Below, in pieces: positions 7,870 to 16,306 of a stretch of 64,000 nucleotides of DNA. Within the stretch, counting starts at the first letter, position 1; each line of letters opens with the position of its first letter. Source of the stretch: Clostridium saccharoperbutylacetonicum N1-4(HMT) (lineage in GTDB: Bacteria > Bacillota > Clostridia > Clostridiales > Clostridiaceae); assembly GCF_000340885.1 (NCBI RefSeq), contig NC_020291.1:2789001-2853000 (forward strand), given 5' to 3'. The position numbers were made by a program, and so were the translations under genes. The notes beneath the pieces are model-generated. The model worked only from the letters and a program-made list of their open reading frames with translations. It was not told where the DNA came from and did no database searches.

Positions 7870-8907
7870 CTAAAATGGATTAGTATTAATAAGAGGTTTC
7901 CAATTGGTATAAATCTTTTCACTTCTTATTGAATAAGTTATAGCGTTACTCTCAGATATGGCTAATGAACTAAGCTTTTTGTTGAATGATTCTGAAAAAG
8001 CTTTAAGGGCTTCTGGAACTAATGCCAAAGATACGTTGTATGCTTCAAGAGGATCTGAAGAGGTATAACTTCTATTAGCAGAGATAATTTTAGTAGCGCC
8101 ATCACTCGCCTCATCAACAAAATTTTTAATAGTGTTTTTAATTGTATTATCAAAGTTGTATGGGTAACTTACTTCTAAGGTAAGCCTATAACCAATATCT
8201 CTTGTTTTAACACAAGGAAGATCATTTTTTAATATAGTATCATCTATACAACCTACAACTTTATTTATAATTTCTTCTTTAAATTCTGGAATATCAATCG
8301 AAGACAAAGTATTTGAATATATCTCTCTTGTTTCATTTAATGAGAAATCCTTGTTAATATTTATTTGAGACTTTTTATCTCTAGTCAAATTATCACAAGT
8401 TGGACAATTATCATTAATGTCATCTGCTCGGTAGCATATAAAAGAATCAATTCTTCTTAAGTCTATCCCCCAATAAACCCAAGTATTTCTAAACCATCTA
8501 AATCCAGAAGCAGAGCGCCTATCAACATTTAATAAAAAGGCCCAATAATTTCTACCACTAACTTCCCAAATGTATGTGTATTTATAAAGACAAAATCTTA
8601 TTGAACCTGAGCTCACAGCTTTAGTAGATATTCCACCTTCTCCAGGATAGGCACCAAGTTTTTGCACCTCAGGAGCATTTTTCTTAGGAATGTAATTAGG
8701 TGGTGGTGATTTAGGTATTCCAGGAGGATTAAATGTTCCACCTGGATAATTAAAGTTTGGTTGATTTAATCCAGGGGGAATATTATCATCAGGCATTGAA
8801 GGAAAAAGATTTTTTTGTCTTTCGAATGATTCAAAAGGAAGAGCTGAAAAATTAAATTTTTCAAAATTTATATCATCTTCGAAAGGAATATTTGATTCAT
8901 TAAACAT
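7870..8907 (-). CDS. Unrecognised proline-rich protein with aromatic central block
   Basis: I do not recognise this 345-residue protein. There is no signal peptide or membrane segment. Residues 1-30 are acidic and Phe-rich. Residues 35-80 are Pro/Asn/Gly-rich (NIPPGLNQPNFNYPGG, PPGIPKSPPPNYIPKK), resembling spore-coat or surface linkers. A dense aromatic block follows (about 100-165: YKYTYIWEVSGRNYWAFLLN, GFRWFRNTWVYWGIDL), then a Cys pair NCPTCDN. The C-terminal 150 residues look alpha/beta and regular. AAGGAG precedes the ATG. It stands alone on its strand. A spore-associated role is possible from composition only. Confidence 0.6.
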   Translation of the reverse strand: MFNESNIPFEDDINFEKFNFSALPFESFERQKNLFPSMPDDNIPPGLNQPNFNYPGGTFNPPGIPKSPPPNYIPKKNAPEVQKLGAYPGEGGISTKAVSSGSIRFCLYKYTYIWEVSGRNYWAFLLNVDRRSASGFRWFRNTWVYWGIDLRRIDSFICYRADDINDNCPTCDNLTRDKKSQININKDFSLNETREIYSNTLSSIDIPEFKEEIINKVVGCIDDTILKNDLPCVKTRDIGYRLTLEVSYPYNFDNTIKNTIKNFVDEASDGATKIISANRSYTSSDPLEAYNVSLALVPEALKAFSESFNKKLSSLAISESNAITYSIRSEKIYTNWKPLINTNPF

Positions 8908-9209
8908 CTAGTTAAAAACTCCTTAAGATTTATTTATCAATATTATATTCAAAGAAGTACAATGTTGTTAGTATCTAATTTGTAAAAATAGAGTTAATAT
9001 ATAATTAAAGTAATAATAAATTGGAGAAAATTGTATTCAAATATTGAAAATTGCGGTTCGTAATGTTATAGTAATGTTATACATAATTGTATTATAAAAA
9101 TACATAAAGCATATTTATAAAAAATATGCTTATATAATGCAATAAATTATTTGAGCTAAGGTATTAGTTTGGTTTTATTTCGATGGTTGAAGAAGGGTGG
9201 TTTTAAGCT
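8908..9209. other. Intergenic region between divergent genes
   Basis: This roughly 300 bp AT-rich space separates the divergent genes at 7870-8907 and 9210-9590. It must hold both promoters, but I see no confident -35/-10 pair. AAGCATATTT (9107-9116) and AAATATGCTT (9122-9131) form a 10-bp hairpin without a T tract. Confidence 0.4.
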
Positions 9210-9590
9210 ATGAGGGAAAGTGAGAAAAATATACTATTAATCGATGATTCGGCAAGTATTCGAATGTTTATAAGAGGTCTCTTAGAAGATGAAAATTATA
9301 ATGTGTATGAAGCTATTAATGGCGAAGATGGACTTGTTAAGTTTAAAGAGCTTGGAAATATTGACTTAGTAATTACAGATATTTACATGCCTAAAAAAAG
9401 CGGTTTAGAATTTGTAGTCGATTTAAGAGAAAAAGATAAGCAAACCAAGGTAATTGTTCTTTCTGATGGTGGGCAATATAATTTTTCTAATGAATTAGGT
9501 GTTGTAGAAGCTCTAGGTGCAACAACTTTCCTTAAAAAAGATTTGATAAAAGATGAATTGATTTCAAAAGTAAAAGAAATAATATCATAA
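9210..9590 (+). CDS. Stand-alone response regulator receiver (CheY-like)
   Basis: A 126-residue receiver domain with no output domain. All key residues are present: the acidic pair Asp12-Asp13, phospho-acceptor Asp57 in LVITDIYMP, Ser85 in VIVLSDGG, and Lys109 in FLKKD. There is no histidine kinase or chemotaxis gene nearby, so its partner is unknown. It may be a CheY-like motility output or a phosphorelay link. The strong terminator 30 nt after the stop makes it monocistronic. Confidence 0.88.
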   Translation: MRESEKNILLIDDSASIRMFIRGLLEDENYNVYEAINGEDGLVKFKELGNIDLVITDIYMPKKSGLEFVVDLREKDKQTKVIVLSDGGQYNFSNELGVVEALGATTFLKKDLIKDELISKVKEIIS

Positions 9591-9619
9591 GAAGTTTATT
9601 TTATATGAATATTAACTTA

Positions 9620-9659
9620 AAGCTCATTAGATTAACAAGCAGATCTAATGAGCTTTTTT
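9620..9659 (+). terminator. Strong rho-independent terminator
   Basis: The perfect 13-bp arms AAGCTCATTAGAT (9620-9632) and ATCTAATGAGCTT (9643-9655) are followed by TTTTTT. The hairpin ends right at the stop of the convergent gene at 9661 and probably serves both strands. Confidence 0.85.
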
Positions 9660-9660
9660 C

Positions 9661-10218
9661 TTAATTTTTATCGTTATAATATGAATCGATCTTTTTTATT
9701 TTATCAATAAGGGAAATTAATTGCTTTTCTGGTTGCATTTTTGCTTTAATTGCTTCTAATTTAGCACCTAAGGCTTTAGAAACATAAAAATAATCATCAT
9801 CTGTAATTAGACCATTTCTATATAAAATACTAATTTGATCATATAAAACACTTACTTCACGAGTGGTTAGCGCAGGTTTATTAGAATGATCGTAGTCAAT
9901 AAGCATTTGTCGAACATCTAAAGTAGAATCTTTTCGTGCATAATCCATGGGATTTAGACCTATTGTTTCAATGATACGTTTTATTGCAAAAGCAATTTCA
10001 ATGCTTTTTTTTGATTCATATCTAGTTTGTGGAGGTGTAACAGGGGAATCTACATCAGCTTGAAGTGTATTTTTATCGTTGTTTGATTTTTGACTATTAC
10101 TAGAATTAGCAGATACACTATCTAGTATCGTTTCAAATTTTGAAATATTATTGTTTGATTTATTATTTGAATTAATAGCGTAAGCAGTATTATTTTTTTC
10201 TTCAACTTTTATTTCCAT
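9661..10218 (-). CDS. Hypothetical protein with Asn/Ser-rich N-terminus
   Basis: A 185-residue protein I cannot assign. The first 55 residues are low-complexity Asn/Ser/Lys with no signal peptide. From about residue 65 it looks alpha-helical and ordered: IEIAFAIKRIIETIGLNPMD, DVRQMLIDYD, VLYDQISILYRNGLITDDDYF and a Lys-rich C-terminal helix. Disordered N-termini of this type occur in flagellar and other assembly proteins, but nothing specific supports that here. AAGGAG-like sequence (AAAGGAGATAT) precedes the ATG. It converges on the receiver-domain gene. Confidence 0.6.
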   Translation of the reverse strand: MEIKVEEKNNTAYAINSNNKSNNNISKFETILDSVSANSSNSQKSNNDKNTLQADVDSPVTPPQTRYESKKSIEIAFAIKRIIETIGLNPMDYARKDSTLDVRQMLIDYDHSNKPALTTREVSVLYDQISILYRNGLITDDDYFYVSKALGAKLEAIKAKMQPEKQLISLIDKIKKIDSYYNDKN

Positions 10219-10357
10219 AAAAATATCTCCTTTCTATAAATGGAATAACATTACAAATTTATTATCGAACTATATTCATATTTATTTATAGATATGTTAC
10301 TTAATAATATTGATTGTTATATTATCTATATTTTTAGGAAATTAAGGTTATTTTAAG

Positions 10358-10385
10358 TTGCCAAGAAGTTAAAATTTAGTATAAT
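10358..10385 (+). promoter_or_regulatory. Sigma-A type promoter for the ABC exporter operon
   Basis: TTGCCA (10358-10363) and TATAAT (10380-10385) are spaced by 16 nt. They lie 27 nt before the ATG of the ATPase gene. Confidence 0.6.
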
Positions 10386-10411
10386 AATCCTATGAAAGGG
10401 AGGCTTTTATT

Positions 10412-11143
10412 ATGATAAGAATAGACAATATAACAAAGAGTTATAACGGTACATATAAAGCTGTTGATAATTTGAATTTACAAATAAATGATGGAGAGAT
10501 TTATGGATTATTGGGACCTAATGGCGCAGGAAAAACTACTACAATTAAAATGATAACTGGAATAATAGCGCCGACTAATGGAATAATTGAAATTAATAAC
10601 ATAAATATTAATAAAGATCCAATTAAAGCTAAAGAGCAATTTGGATATGTTCCAGATAGTCCAGATATGTTTTTAAGATTAACGGGAATAGAATATTTGA
10701 ATTTTATGGCAGATGTCTACGGGGTTTCTAAGGAAGATAGGGAAGAAAGAATAATGGAAATGTCAAAAAGATTTGGAATGGAATCTGCTTTAGGCGATAA
10801 AATTCAAGCATATTCTCATGGAATGAGGCAAAAAATTGTATTAATTGGAGTTATGATACATAATCCAAAGGTGTGGATTTTGGATGAACCAATGACTGGT
10901 TTAGATCCAAAAGCTGCATTCACATTAAAAGAAATGATGAGAGAACATGCTGATGCAGGAAACACTGTGATTTTTTCAACTCATGTACTAGAAGTTGCAG
11001 AAAAAATTTGTGATAAAGTAGCAATAATAAATAAGGGGCAATTAATATTCAATGGAACTTTAGAAAATATGCACGATAAATTCAAGGAAAATGAATCCTT
11101 AGAAGAAATGTTCTTGGAGATGACTGAAGATGAACAGGCTTAG
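10412..11143 (+). CDS. ABC transporter ATP-binding protein
   Basis: A 243-residue ATPase of the exporter type (drug, lantibiotic or YtrB-like). The Walker A site is GPNGAGKTTT near residue 35, the Q-loop region is FGYVPDSPDMF, the signature is YSHGMRQK, the Walker B site is VWILDEPMTGLDP, and the switch His is in FSTHVLE. It energises the membrane subunit encoded next, with which it overlaps by 14 nt, so the two proteins are translationally coupled. The exported substrate is unknown. GGGAGG precedes the ATG. Confidence 0.92.
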   Translation: MIRIDNITKSYNGTYKAVDNLNLQINDGEIYGLLGPNGAGKTTTIKMITGIIAPTNGIIEINNININKDPIKAKEQFGYVPDSPDMFLRLTGIEYLNFMADVYGVSKEDREERIMEMSKRFGMESALGDKIQAYSHGMRQKIVLIGVMIHNPKVWILDEPMTGLDPKAAFTLKEMMREHADAGNTVIFSTHVLEVAEKICDKVAIINKGQLIFNGTLENMHDKFKENESLEEMFLEMTEDEQA

Positions 11144-12767
11144 TGTTGTAACAAAATATTTCATAAAAAATGCCCTTGGTGAAATGTTTGGAAGTAGCAA
11201 AAAAAAATCAGCATTTCTAGTAGCATTAATGATTTTCGGAGTAAGCATGATATCAATGCCATTTACGATGATGGTTGGGCTTGGTTATGAAGAATTTCAT
11301 GCTGTTGGTCAGGAAGGTATGTTGTTATCGCTTATAATTTCTGCAGGTGCAACTGTTTGTTTTTTCTTTGGAATATATACAATAATGAATGTATTTTATT
11401 TTTCAGATGATATAGAAGTTTTATTGCCACTTCCTATAAAAAGTAGTGAGTTAGTAATTGGTAAATTTGCAGCAGTATTAATAAATATGTATATTTATAC
11501 TGCAATGTTGATACTTCCTTTAGTAGCTTTTGGGGTGGTATCTAAAGCAAATATATTTTATTATTTGTACGTTATAATTGTACTAATTATAACTCCTGTA
11601 TTACCTATGGTTCTAGCTTCAATTATTTGTATGATTCTTATGAGATTTACGAGTTTGTCAAAACATAAAGATGGATTTAGGATGTTCACAGGATGTGCAA
11701 CTTTAATTTTAATTGTTGTTTTTAATTATTTAAATTCTGGTTCAAAAGGTAATATGTCTCAGGAACAGGCACTTTTGAAATTTTCAGAAGGTCATAATAG
11801 TATGATGGACATGATGACAGGAATTTTTATTACTAATAAATTTTCTTCATATGGATTGCTTTATAATAATGAAACTAGGGGATTAATATACATACTTCTA
11901 GGTTTAATTTTAAGCATAATTATATTTGTTATATATTCATATATTGGCGGAAAGTTATATTTAAAAGGAATAATAGGAATATCAGAATCTTATAGTAAAA
12001 AAGAAAATATTTTAGAAAATGGGAAAGTTAAAAAGTTTATTCAGATAAATTCTCCGTTGAAAGCTTTAGTAATAAAAGATATTAAAATAATGTTTAGAAC
12101 TCCGACATACTTTATTAATTGTATAGCTATGATATTTTACATGCCTGCAATACTTGGAGTTGCAATGCTATCACGAAGTAATATAAGTGAAATAAGAAAT
12201 ATGTTAAGCCAAGGCACAAGTATCTATGGATTTGTTATTGTGGGTGCATTTGTTTTAGCATCAATGTCTGTAATGACAGGAGGAGCTAGTGCTACAGCAC
12301 TATCAAGGGAAGGAAGAGATATTTTAGTATCTAAATACATCCCTGTTTCCTATAAAACTCAATTATATTCAAAGATAATTTCTTCAGTATGTATAAATGG
12401 GGCCGGTTCAATAATTGTAGCTATAGCACTTGTTATAATTGGAGTAAGCCCATTATTATTTATTTTAGGATTTTTAGTATCTGTAGCAGCAATATTGGTA
12501 ATATCACTATTTGGAATATTTATTGATTTTAAATCGCCAAAATTAGAATGGGAAAATGAAAAAGCAATGTTTAAGAAAAATTACATGCCTCTTTTAATTA
12601 TGTTTATTATATTTGTCATATCAGCAATTCTTGTAGTGCTAAATATTCTTATACAGAACTATATTGTAATATTTGGAATTTGCATGAGCTTAGCTCTTAT
12701 TGGAAGTTTTATCTTATATAAAATTCTGATTAAGCTTGTTTATAAAGTATATTTAAATGATAAATAA
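11130..12767 (+). CDS. ABC exporter membrane subunit
   Basis: A 545-residue integral membrane protein with about twelve hydrophobic segments in two halves. A hydrophilic stretch lies between them (about residues 285-315, SYSKKENILENGKVKKF). PLKALVIKDIKIMFRTPTYF is typical of the coupling region of large ABC-2 type permeases. It forms the transporter with the overlapping ATPase gene. No dedicated substrate-binding protein or regulator is nearby, consistent with export. A strong terminator follows the stop by about 10 nt. Confidence 0.85.
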   Translation: MNRLSVVTKYFIKNALGEMFGSSKKKSAFLVALMIFGVSMISMPFTMMVGLGYEEFHAVGQEGMLLSLIISAGATVCFFFGIYTIMNVFYFSDDIEVLLPLPIKSSELVIGKFAAVLINMYIYTAMLILPLVAFGVVSKANIFYYLYVIIVLIITPVLPMVLASIICMILMRFTSLSKHKDGFRMFTGCATLILIVVFNYLNSGSKGNMSQEQALLKFSEGHNSMMDMMTGIFITNKFSSYGLLYNNETRGLIYILLGLILSIIIFVIYSYIGGKLYLKGIIGISESYSKKENILENGKVKKFIQINSPLKALVIKDIKIMFRTPTYFINCIAMIFYMPAILGVAMLSRSNISEIRNMLSQGTSIYGFVIVGAFVLASMSVMTGGASATALSREGRDILVSKYIPVSYKTQLYSKIISSVCINGAGSIIVAIALVIIGVSPLLFILGFLVSVAAILVISLFGIFIDFKSPKLEWENEKAMFKKNYMPLLIMFIIFVISAILVVLNILIQNYIVIFGICMSLALIGSFILYKILIKLVYKVYLNDK

Positions 12768-12778
12768 TACTTTTTTGA

Positions 12779-12816
12779 ATCCTTGTTTATTGAAGAAATA
12801 AGCAAGGATTTTTTTA
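12779..12816 (+). terminator. Rho-independent terminator of the ABC operon
   Basis: ATCCTTGTTTATT pairs with AATAAGCAAGGAT over 13 bp with one G-U pair. Seven T residues follow. Confidence 0.85.
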
Positions 12817-12953
12817 TCAAATATTACTAAGTAACAGTGTATATTTTGTTATACAAATTATATATATTTATGTATAATAAAGTAAATGGAAAGTGTATTA
12901 TATTGTAAATATATCACCTTTATATTAATATAAGCGAAGTAGGGGAATTTAAC

Positions 12954-13466
12954 ATGAAATTAATAAAAGCTAATAAAGAAATGGAGAAGGAATACTATAA
13001 ATTTGTTAATGAATGGCAGGATTATAATGAAGAAATAATACCATCTTCAGCAAGACTGTTTGATATGAGTTATGAAAAATGGTTGGAATATACCTATGAA
13101 ATAGAAAACAAGGAAACTTGTCCAAAGCATTGGGTTCCAGCGGTTACATATTTTTCTGTAGATGAAAGTGGAAAGATTATAGGTGCTATCAATATAAGAA
13201 TGAGACTAAATGATTATTTATTTAATTATGGTGGTCATATCGGTTATGGTATTCGGCCAACTGAGCGTAAAAAAGGATATGCATCTTTAATGTTATCTTT
13301 AGCCTTACCAATTGCTAAACAGATTGGAATAGACAAAGTTTTAATTACTTGCGATAAAAATAATGTTGGTTCAGCTAAAACGATTATAGCAAATGGCGGC
13401 ATTTTAGAAAATGAAGTAATGGAAGATGAAGAAATAGTTCAAAGGTATTGGATAGAGATCAGATAA
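12954..13466 (+). CDS. GNAT-family N-acetyltransferase
   Basis: A 170-residue acyl-CoA-dependent acetyltransferase. The acetyl-CoA pyrophosphate loop is visible as GIRPTERKKGYASLML (about residues 100-115), with GYG before it and the C-terminal DKNNVGSAKTIIANGGILE block of the RimJ-like subgroup. The acceptor is unknown. GTAGGGGAA lies upstream of the ATG. It has its own intergenic space and is not obviously part of an operon. Confidence 0.88.
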   Translation: MKLIKANKEMEKEYYKFVNEWQDYNEEIIPSSARLFDMSYEKWLEYTYEIENKETCPKHWVPAVTYFSVDESGKIIGAINIRMRLNDYLFNYGGHIGYGIRPTERKKGYASLMLSLALPIAKQIGIDKVLITCDKNNVGSAKTIIANGGILENEVMEDEEIVQRYWIEIR

Positions 13467-13530
13467 AGATCATAAAAGTTTAGGTAAGAAGAGAAGGGGG
13501 ATAAATTTAAATAAGTTGGAGGCGAATTAT

Positions 13531-13809
13531 ATGGAAGATAACATCAAGGAAATTATAATTGAGCGTTGCAGAAAAGGAAAGATGAATATAGATAGTCTTT
13601 CGATAAGTACTACAGAAGATGGCTTTATAGCAACAGATGGATATACTTCTATTTTGTTTGATAAAAATGGGAACTATGCTTCTCTGCCAATGCATAAATT
13701 ATATGGAAATAAAGCGACAAAGGCAGTTAATTTTGGATTTAAAATTTATTCATTTATAATAATAGCAGTGATAGTTATAATAATATTTATAAGTATCTTT
13801 ATAAAATAA
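13531..13809 (+). CDS. Small tail-anchored membrane protein, unknown
   Basis: A 92-residue protein of unknown function. Residues 1-70 are hydrophilic with a short beta-rich stretch (IDSLSISTTEDGFIATDGYT, ILFDKNGNYASLP). Residues about 71-90 form one very hydrophobic segment (SFIIIAVIVIIIFISIFI) ending at the C-terminus, so it is probably tail-anchored with the N-terminus inside. GGAGG sits 8 nt before the ATG at 13531. A TTG 15 nt upstream is the weaker choice. It lies between the GNAT and DUF488 genes with short gaps. Confidence 0.6.
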   Translation: MEDNIKEIIIERCRKGKMNIDSLSISTTEDGFIATDGYTSILFDKNGNYASLPMHKLYGNKATKAVNFGFKIYSFIIIAVIVIIIFISIFIK

Positions 13810-13852
13810 TGTAGAATAATAAATAATATTTAAATTATGAATAGGAGAAAAG

Positions 13853-14467
13853 ATGGAGATATACACAATTGGACATTCAAATTACGCAGTTGAAAAGTTA
13901 ATTCATATGTTAAAACATTATAATATTAATTGTGTTGTAGATATTCGTGGAATTCCTTATTCAAAATATAATATTCAATACAATAAAGAAACAATAGCTG
14001 GAACCTTAAAGGAAGCAGGTTTTTTATACATATATATGGCAAAGGAATTTGCAGCAAATAGAGAAAATAAAAGATCATATAATAAAGAAGGATATTCGGA
14101 TTTTGAAAAAGTAATTACTGAAATAGAATTCTTAAATGGAATAGAAAGATTGAAGAAGGGGTGTGAAAAAGGTTATAGAATAGCATTACTAGGGGCTATG
14201 CAGGATCCGATAAGATGTCACAGAAGCATATTGGTTGGAAGGGCGCTAAGTAATGAAGGTTTTAATGTTAAACATATTTTAGATGATTATACAGTGGCCA
14301 CTCAAAAAATGATAGAAGAGAATCTTTTAAATAAATTTTTTAGCAATAGGAACCAAATTACAATAGATAATTTGCTTGGAGTCTCTTTGAATGAAGTGGA
14401 AATGGTTAAACAAGGATATAGACTAGCAAATAAAGAAATTGGATATAGAGTTGAGCATTTACAATGA
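13853..14467 (+). CDS. DUF488 family protein
   Basis: A 204-residue DUF488 protein. The family marks are IYTIGHSNYAVEKLIHML at the N-terminus, VVDIRGIPYSKYN, and ALLGAMQDPIRCHRSILVG with the conserved CHR. The fold is thought to be nuclease- or hydrolase-like, but no biochemical role is established. TAGGAG precedes the ATG. The stop is about 80 nt from the L,D-transpeptidase frame. Confidence 0.85.
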   Translation: MEIYTIGHSNYAVEKLIHMLKHYNINCVVDIRGIPYSKYNIQYNKETIAGTLKEAGFLYIYMAKEFAANRENKRSYNKEGYSDFEKVITEIEFLNGIERLKKGCEKGYRIALLGAMQDPIRCHRSILVGRALSNEGFNVKHILDDYTVATQKMIEENLLNKFFSNRNQITIDNLLGVSLNEVEMVKQGYRLANKEIGYRVEHLQ

Positions 14468-14548
14468 TTTTTATAATAAATTTTAAGAGGGTTATGATGT
14501 CAGGCTTGCAATTAGTTTAACAAGAATATTTTATAATAAATATTCTAC

Positions 14549-15112
14549 TTGATATTTATAAGCTCAAATTTAGATAAAAGAACATATATTGTTTTATTAA
14601 TAATGATTTTAGGAATGAAAATAGTGAAGATTTTATCTAAATTTTTTAGAAATAGAAAATGTAAATTGGAAGACACTAGAGCTGAAAGTAAAGAAGCAAT
14701 TTTAAAGAATTCAAGTGCTATAAGTAATTATGAAAGTGATACTAATTATTTAATTTGGGTAAATAAAAAAAAGTTTCAGGTGAATATTTTTAAAGGAAGC
14801 AAAAATAATTGGAATTTAATTAATAGTTATATTTGTACTATAGGAAAACCATCCACTCCAACGCCTAATGGTGTTTTTACAGTTGGAATAAAAGGTTTAT
14901 ATTTTGGAGTTGAGAAAGGTTATAAGTGTTGGTATTATACACAGTTTAAAGGAAATTATTTATTTCACTCAATTATATATAACTTAGATGGCTCTGTTAG
15001 AGATGGAAGACTTGGAATGAGATTATCTGATGGATGTATAAGACTTGCTAAAGAAAATGCTAAGTGGATTTATGATAATATACCAAGGGGAACAAAGGTG
15101 GTAATTAATTAG
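14549..15112 (+). CDS. L,D-transpeptidase (YkuD domain), membrane-anchored
   Basis: A 187-residue protein with an N-terminal hydrophobic segment (residues about 12-30) and a YkuD catalytic domain from about residue 68. It forms 3-3 peptidoglycan cross-links outside the membrane. Substrate-side His is in YLFHSIIYNLDG and nucleophile Cys is in LSDGCIRLAKENAKW, a SDGCIRL variant of the usual SHGCIRL. The start is uncertain: TTG at 14549 keeps the membrane anchor but has no clear ribosome site. ATGs at 14603 and 14615 have none either. It is followed by the YjbR gene 19 nt downstream. Confidence 0.8.
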   Translation: MIFISSNLDKRTYIVLLIMILGMKIVKILSKFFRNRKCKLEDTRAESKEAILKNSSAISNYESDTNYLIWVNKKKFQVNIFKGSKNNWNLINSYICTIGKPSTPTPNGVFTVGIKGLYFGVEKGYKCWYYTQFKGNYLFHSIIYNLDGSVRDGRLGMRLSDGCIRLAKENAKWIYDNIPRGTKVVIN

Positions 15113-15131
15113 TAAAGAGAGGAATAGTATT

Positions 15132-15491
15132 ATGAGATATGAATGGATTGATGAATATTGCCTTGATAAAAAAGGTGTTGAAAAAGATTTTAAAGAAGAA
15201 TGGAATGCAACTAGATATATGGTAAGAGGAAAAATTTTTGTGATGCTTGGAGGAGATAAAGAGGGCACACCAATAATTACAATAAAATGTGACCCGAGCT
15301 TTGGAAGATTCTTGAGAGATGAGTATGAGGATATAATTCCAGGATATCATATGAATAAGGAACATTGGAATTCCATATACATTGGAGGAAAAGTTCCTGA
15401 TGAGGTTATAAAACAAATGACAGATATGTCGTATAGTTTAATCTTAAATTCACTAAGTAAAAAAATTCAAAAAGAAATTTTAGAAAGATAA
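15132..15491 (+). CDS. MmcQ/YjbR family protein
   Basis: A 119-residue protein of the MmcQ/YjbR (DUF419) family. It shows WNATRYMVRGKIFVMLGG at the N-terminus, ITIKCDPSFGRFLRDEY in the middle, and GYHMNKEHWNSIYIGGKVPDE, the most conserved block. These proteins have a CyaY-like fold and are sometimes called DNA-binding, without firm evidence. GAGGAATAG lies before the ATG. It is probably co-transcribed with the L,D-transpeptidase. Confidence 0.88.
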   Translation: MRYEWIDEYCLDKKGVEKDFKEEWNATRYMVRGKIFVMLGGDKEGTPIITIKCDPSFGRFLRDEYEDIIPGYHMNKEHWNSIYIGGKVPDEVIKQMTDMSYSLILNSLSKKIQKEILER

Positions 15492-15505
15492 TAATTAATA
15501 TAATA

Positions 15506-15550
15506 AAAACTCAATTCCTAAGATCTAAAGCTTAGAAATTGAGTTTTCTA
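15506..15550. terminator. Bidirectional terminator between convergent genes
   Basis: AAAACTCAATT (15506-15516) pairs with AATTGAGTTTT (15537-15547). The stem is extended by CTAAG/CTTAG. It carries A's on one side and T's on the other, so it can act on both strands. Confidence 0.75.
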
Positions 15551-15600
15551 ATTTTAATAATATTAATATTTTTTCTAAAGTAAGATAGTCACAATTATTT

Positions 15601-16254
15601 TTATTCAAATGGGCGAACTCTTAAATGAACACCAATTTTATCACAAATAGCTTGGCAAGCTGCAATTTCTTTTTCTCCTATGCAATCCACAACTGTCATA
15701 ACAACATTTGGAATATAAGATTTGCAGCTTATAGCAAATCTTATCATAGAATCATAAGAGGAAAGGCCGTATTTATTTCGTGTTAGCTTTAAAAATTCTT
15801 CAGCATTAGAAGAATTTAAGCTTATAGATATTGTATCAATTAATCCTTCAAATAAAGGAGCAATTTCTTTTTCGTGAACTAAATCACCAAGACCATTAGA
15901 ATTAAGACGTATAGGTGTATTAGCAGATTTATTTTTTATATATTCTGCTACTTTGATTAATGTATCAAGAGCCATTGTAGGTTCACCAAAGCCGCAAAAT
16001 ATGATTTCTTTAAATTTAGTTATATCGTATTTTTTAAATTCTGATATGATTTCATCGTAAGTTGGTTCTCTTTCAAGCCATAAACTATTACTTTCTTTCA
16101 TTTCTTTAGTATTTCTCAAGCAGAAAGTGCAGGCGCAGGAGCATTTGTTAGTTAAGTTAACATATACTTTCAAGTCACCTGAAATTTTTTCTTCTTCTGA
16201 AATATCATTTAGATTGATATAAACACCTTTTTTTGCTGTATATAAGATAACCAT
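15601..16254 (-). CDS. TatD-associated radical SAM protein
   Basis: A 217-residue radical SAM enzyme. The cluster motif is CSCACTFCLRN (CxxxCxxC) near residue 40, within VYVNLTNKCSCACTFC, a wording typical of the 'TatD family-associated radical SAM' group. FCGFGEPT binds SAM, and IRLNSNGLGD follows. Its reaction is unknown. I prefer the ATG at 16254 because GAGG lies 9 nt upstream. The ATG at 16269 has only AAGG at poor distance. Pyridoxamine kinase lies directly upstream on the same strand. Confidence 0.82.
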   Translation of the reverse strand: MVILYTAKKGVYINLNDISEEEKISGDLKVYVNLTNKCSCACTFCLRNTKEMKESNSLWLEREPTYDEIISEFKKYDITKFKEIIFCGFGEPTMALDTLIKVAEYIKNKSANTPIRLNSNGLGDLVHEKEIAPLFEGLIDTISISLNSSNAEEFLKLTRNKYGLSSYDSMIRFAISCKSYIPNVVMTVVDCIGEKEIAACQAICDKIGVHLRVRPFE

Positions 16255-16306
16255 AAGACATTTCCTCATTCCTTAAAAATAATATTCTTTAATTTCAAAT
16301 AGTTAT

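Noticed and set aside
11130..11143. Frameshift between ABC ATPase and permease
   Set aside because: The 14-nt overlap is a normal translational coupling arrangement. Both proteins are full length with their own start and stop.
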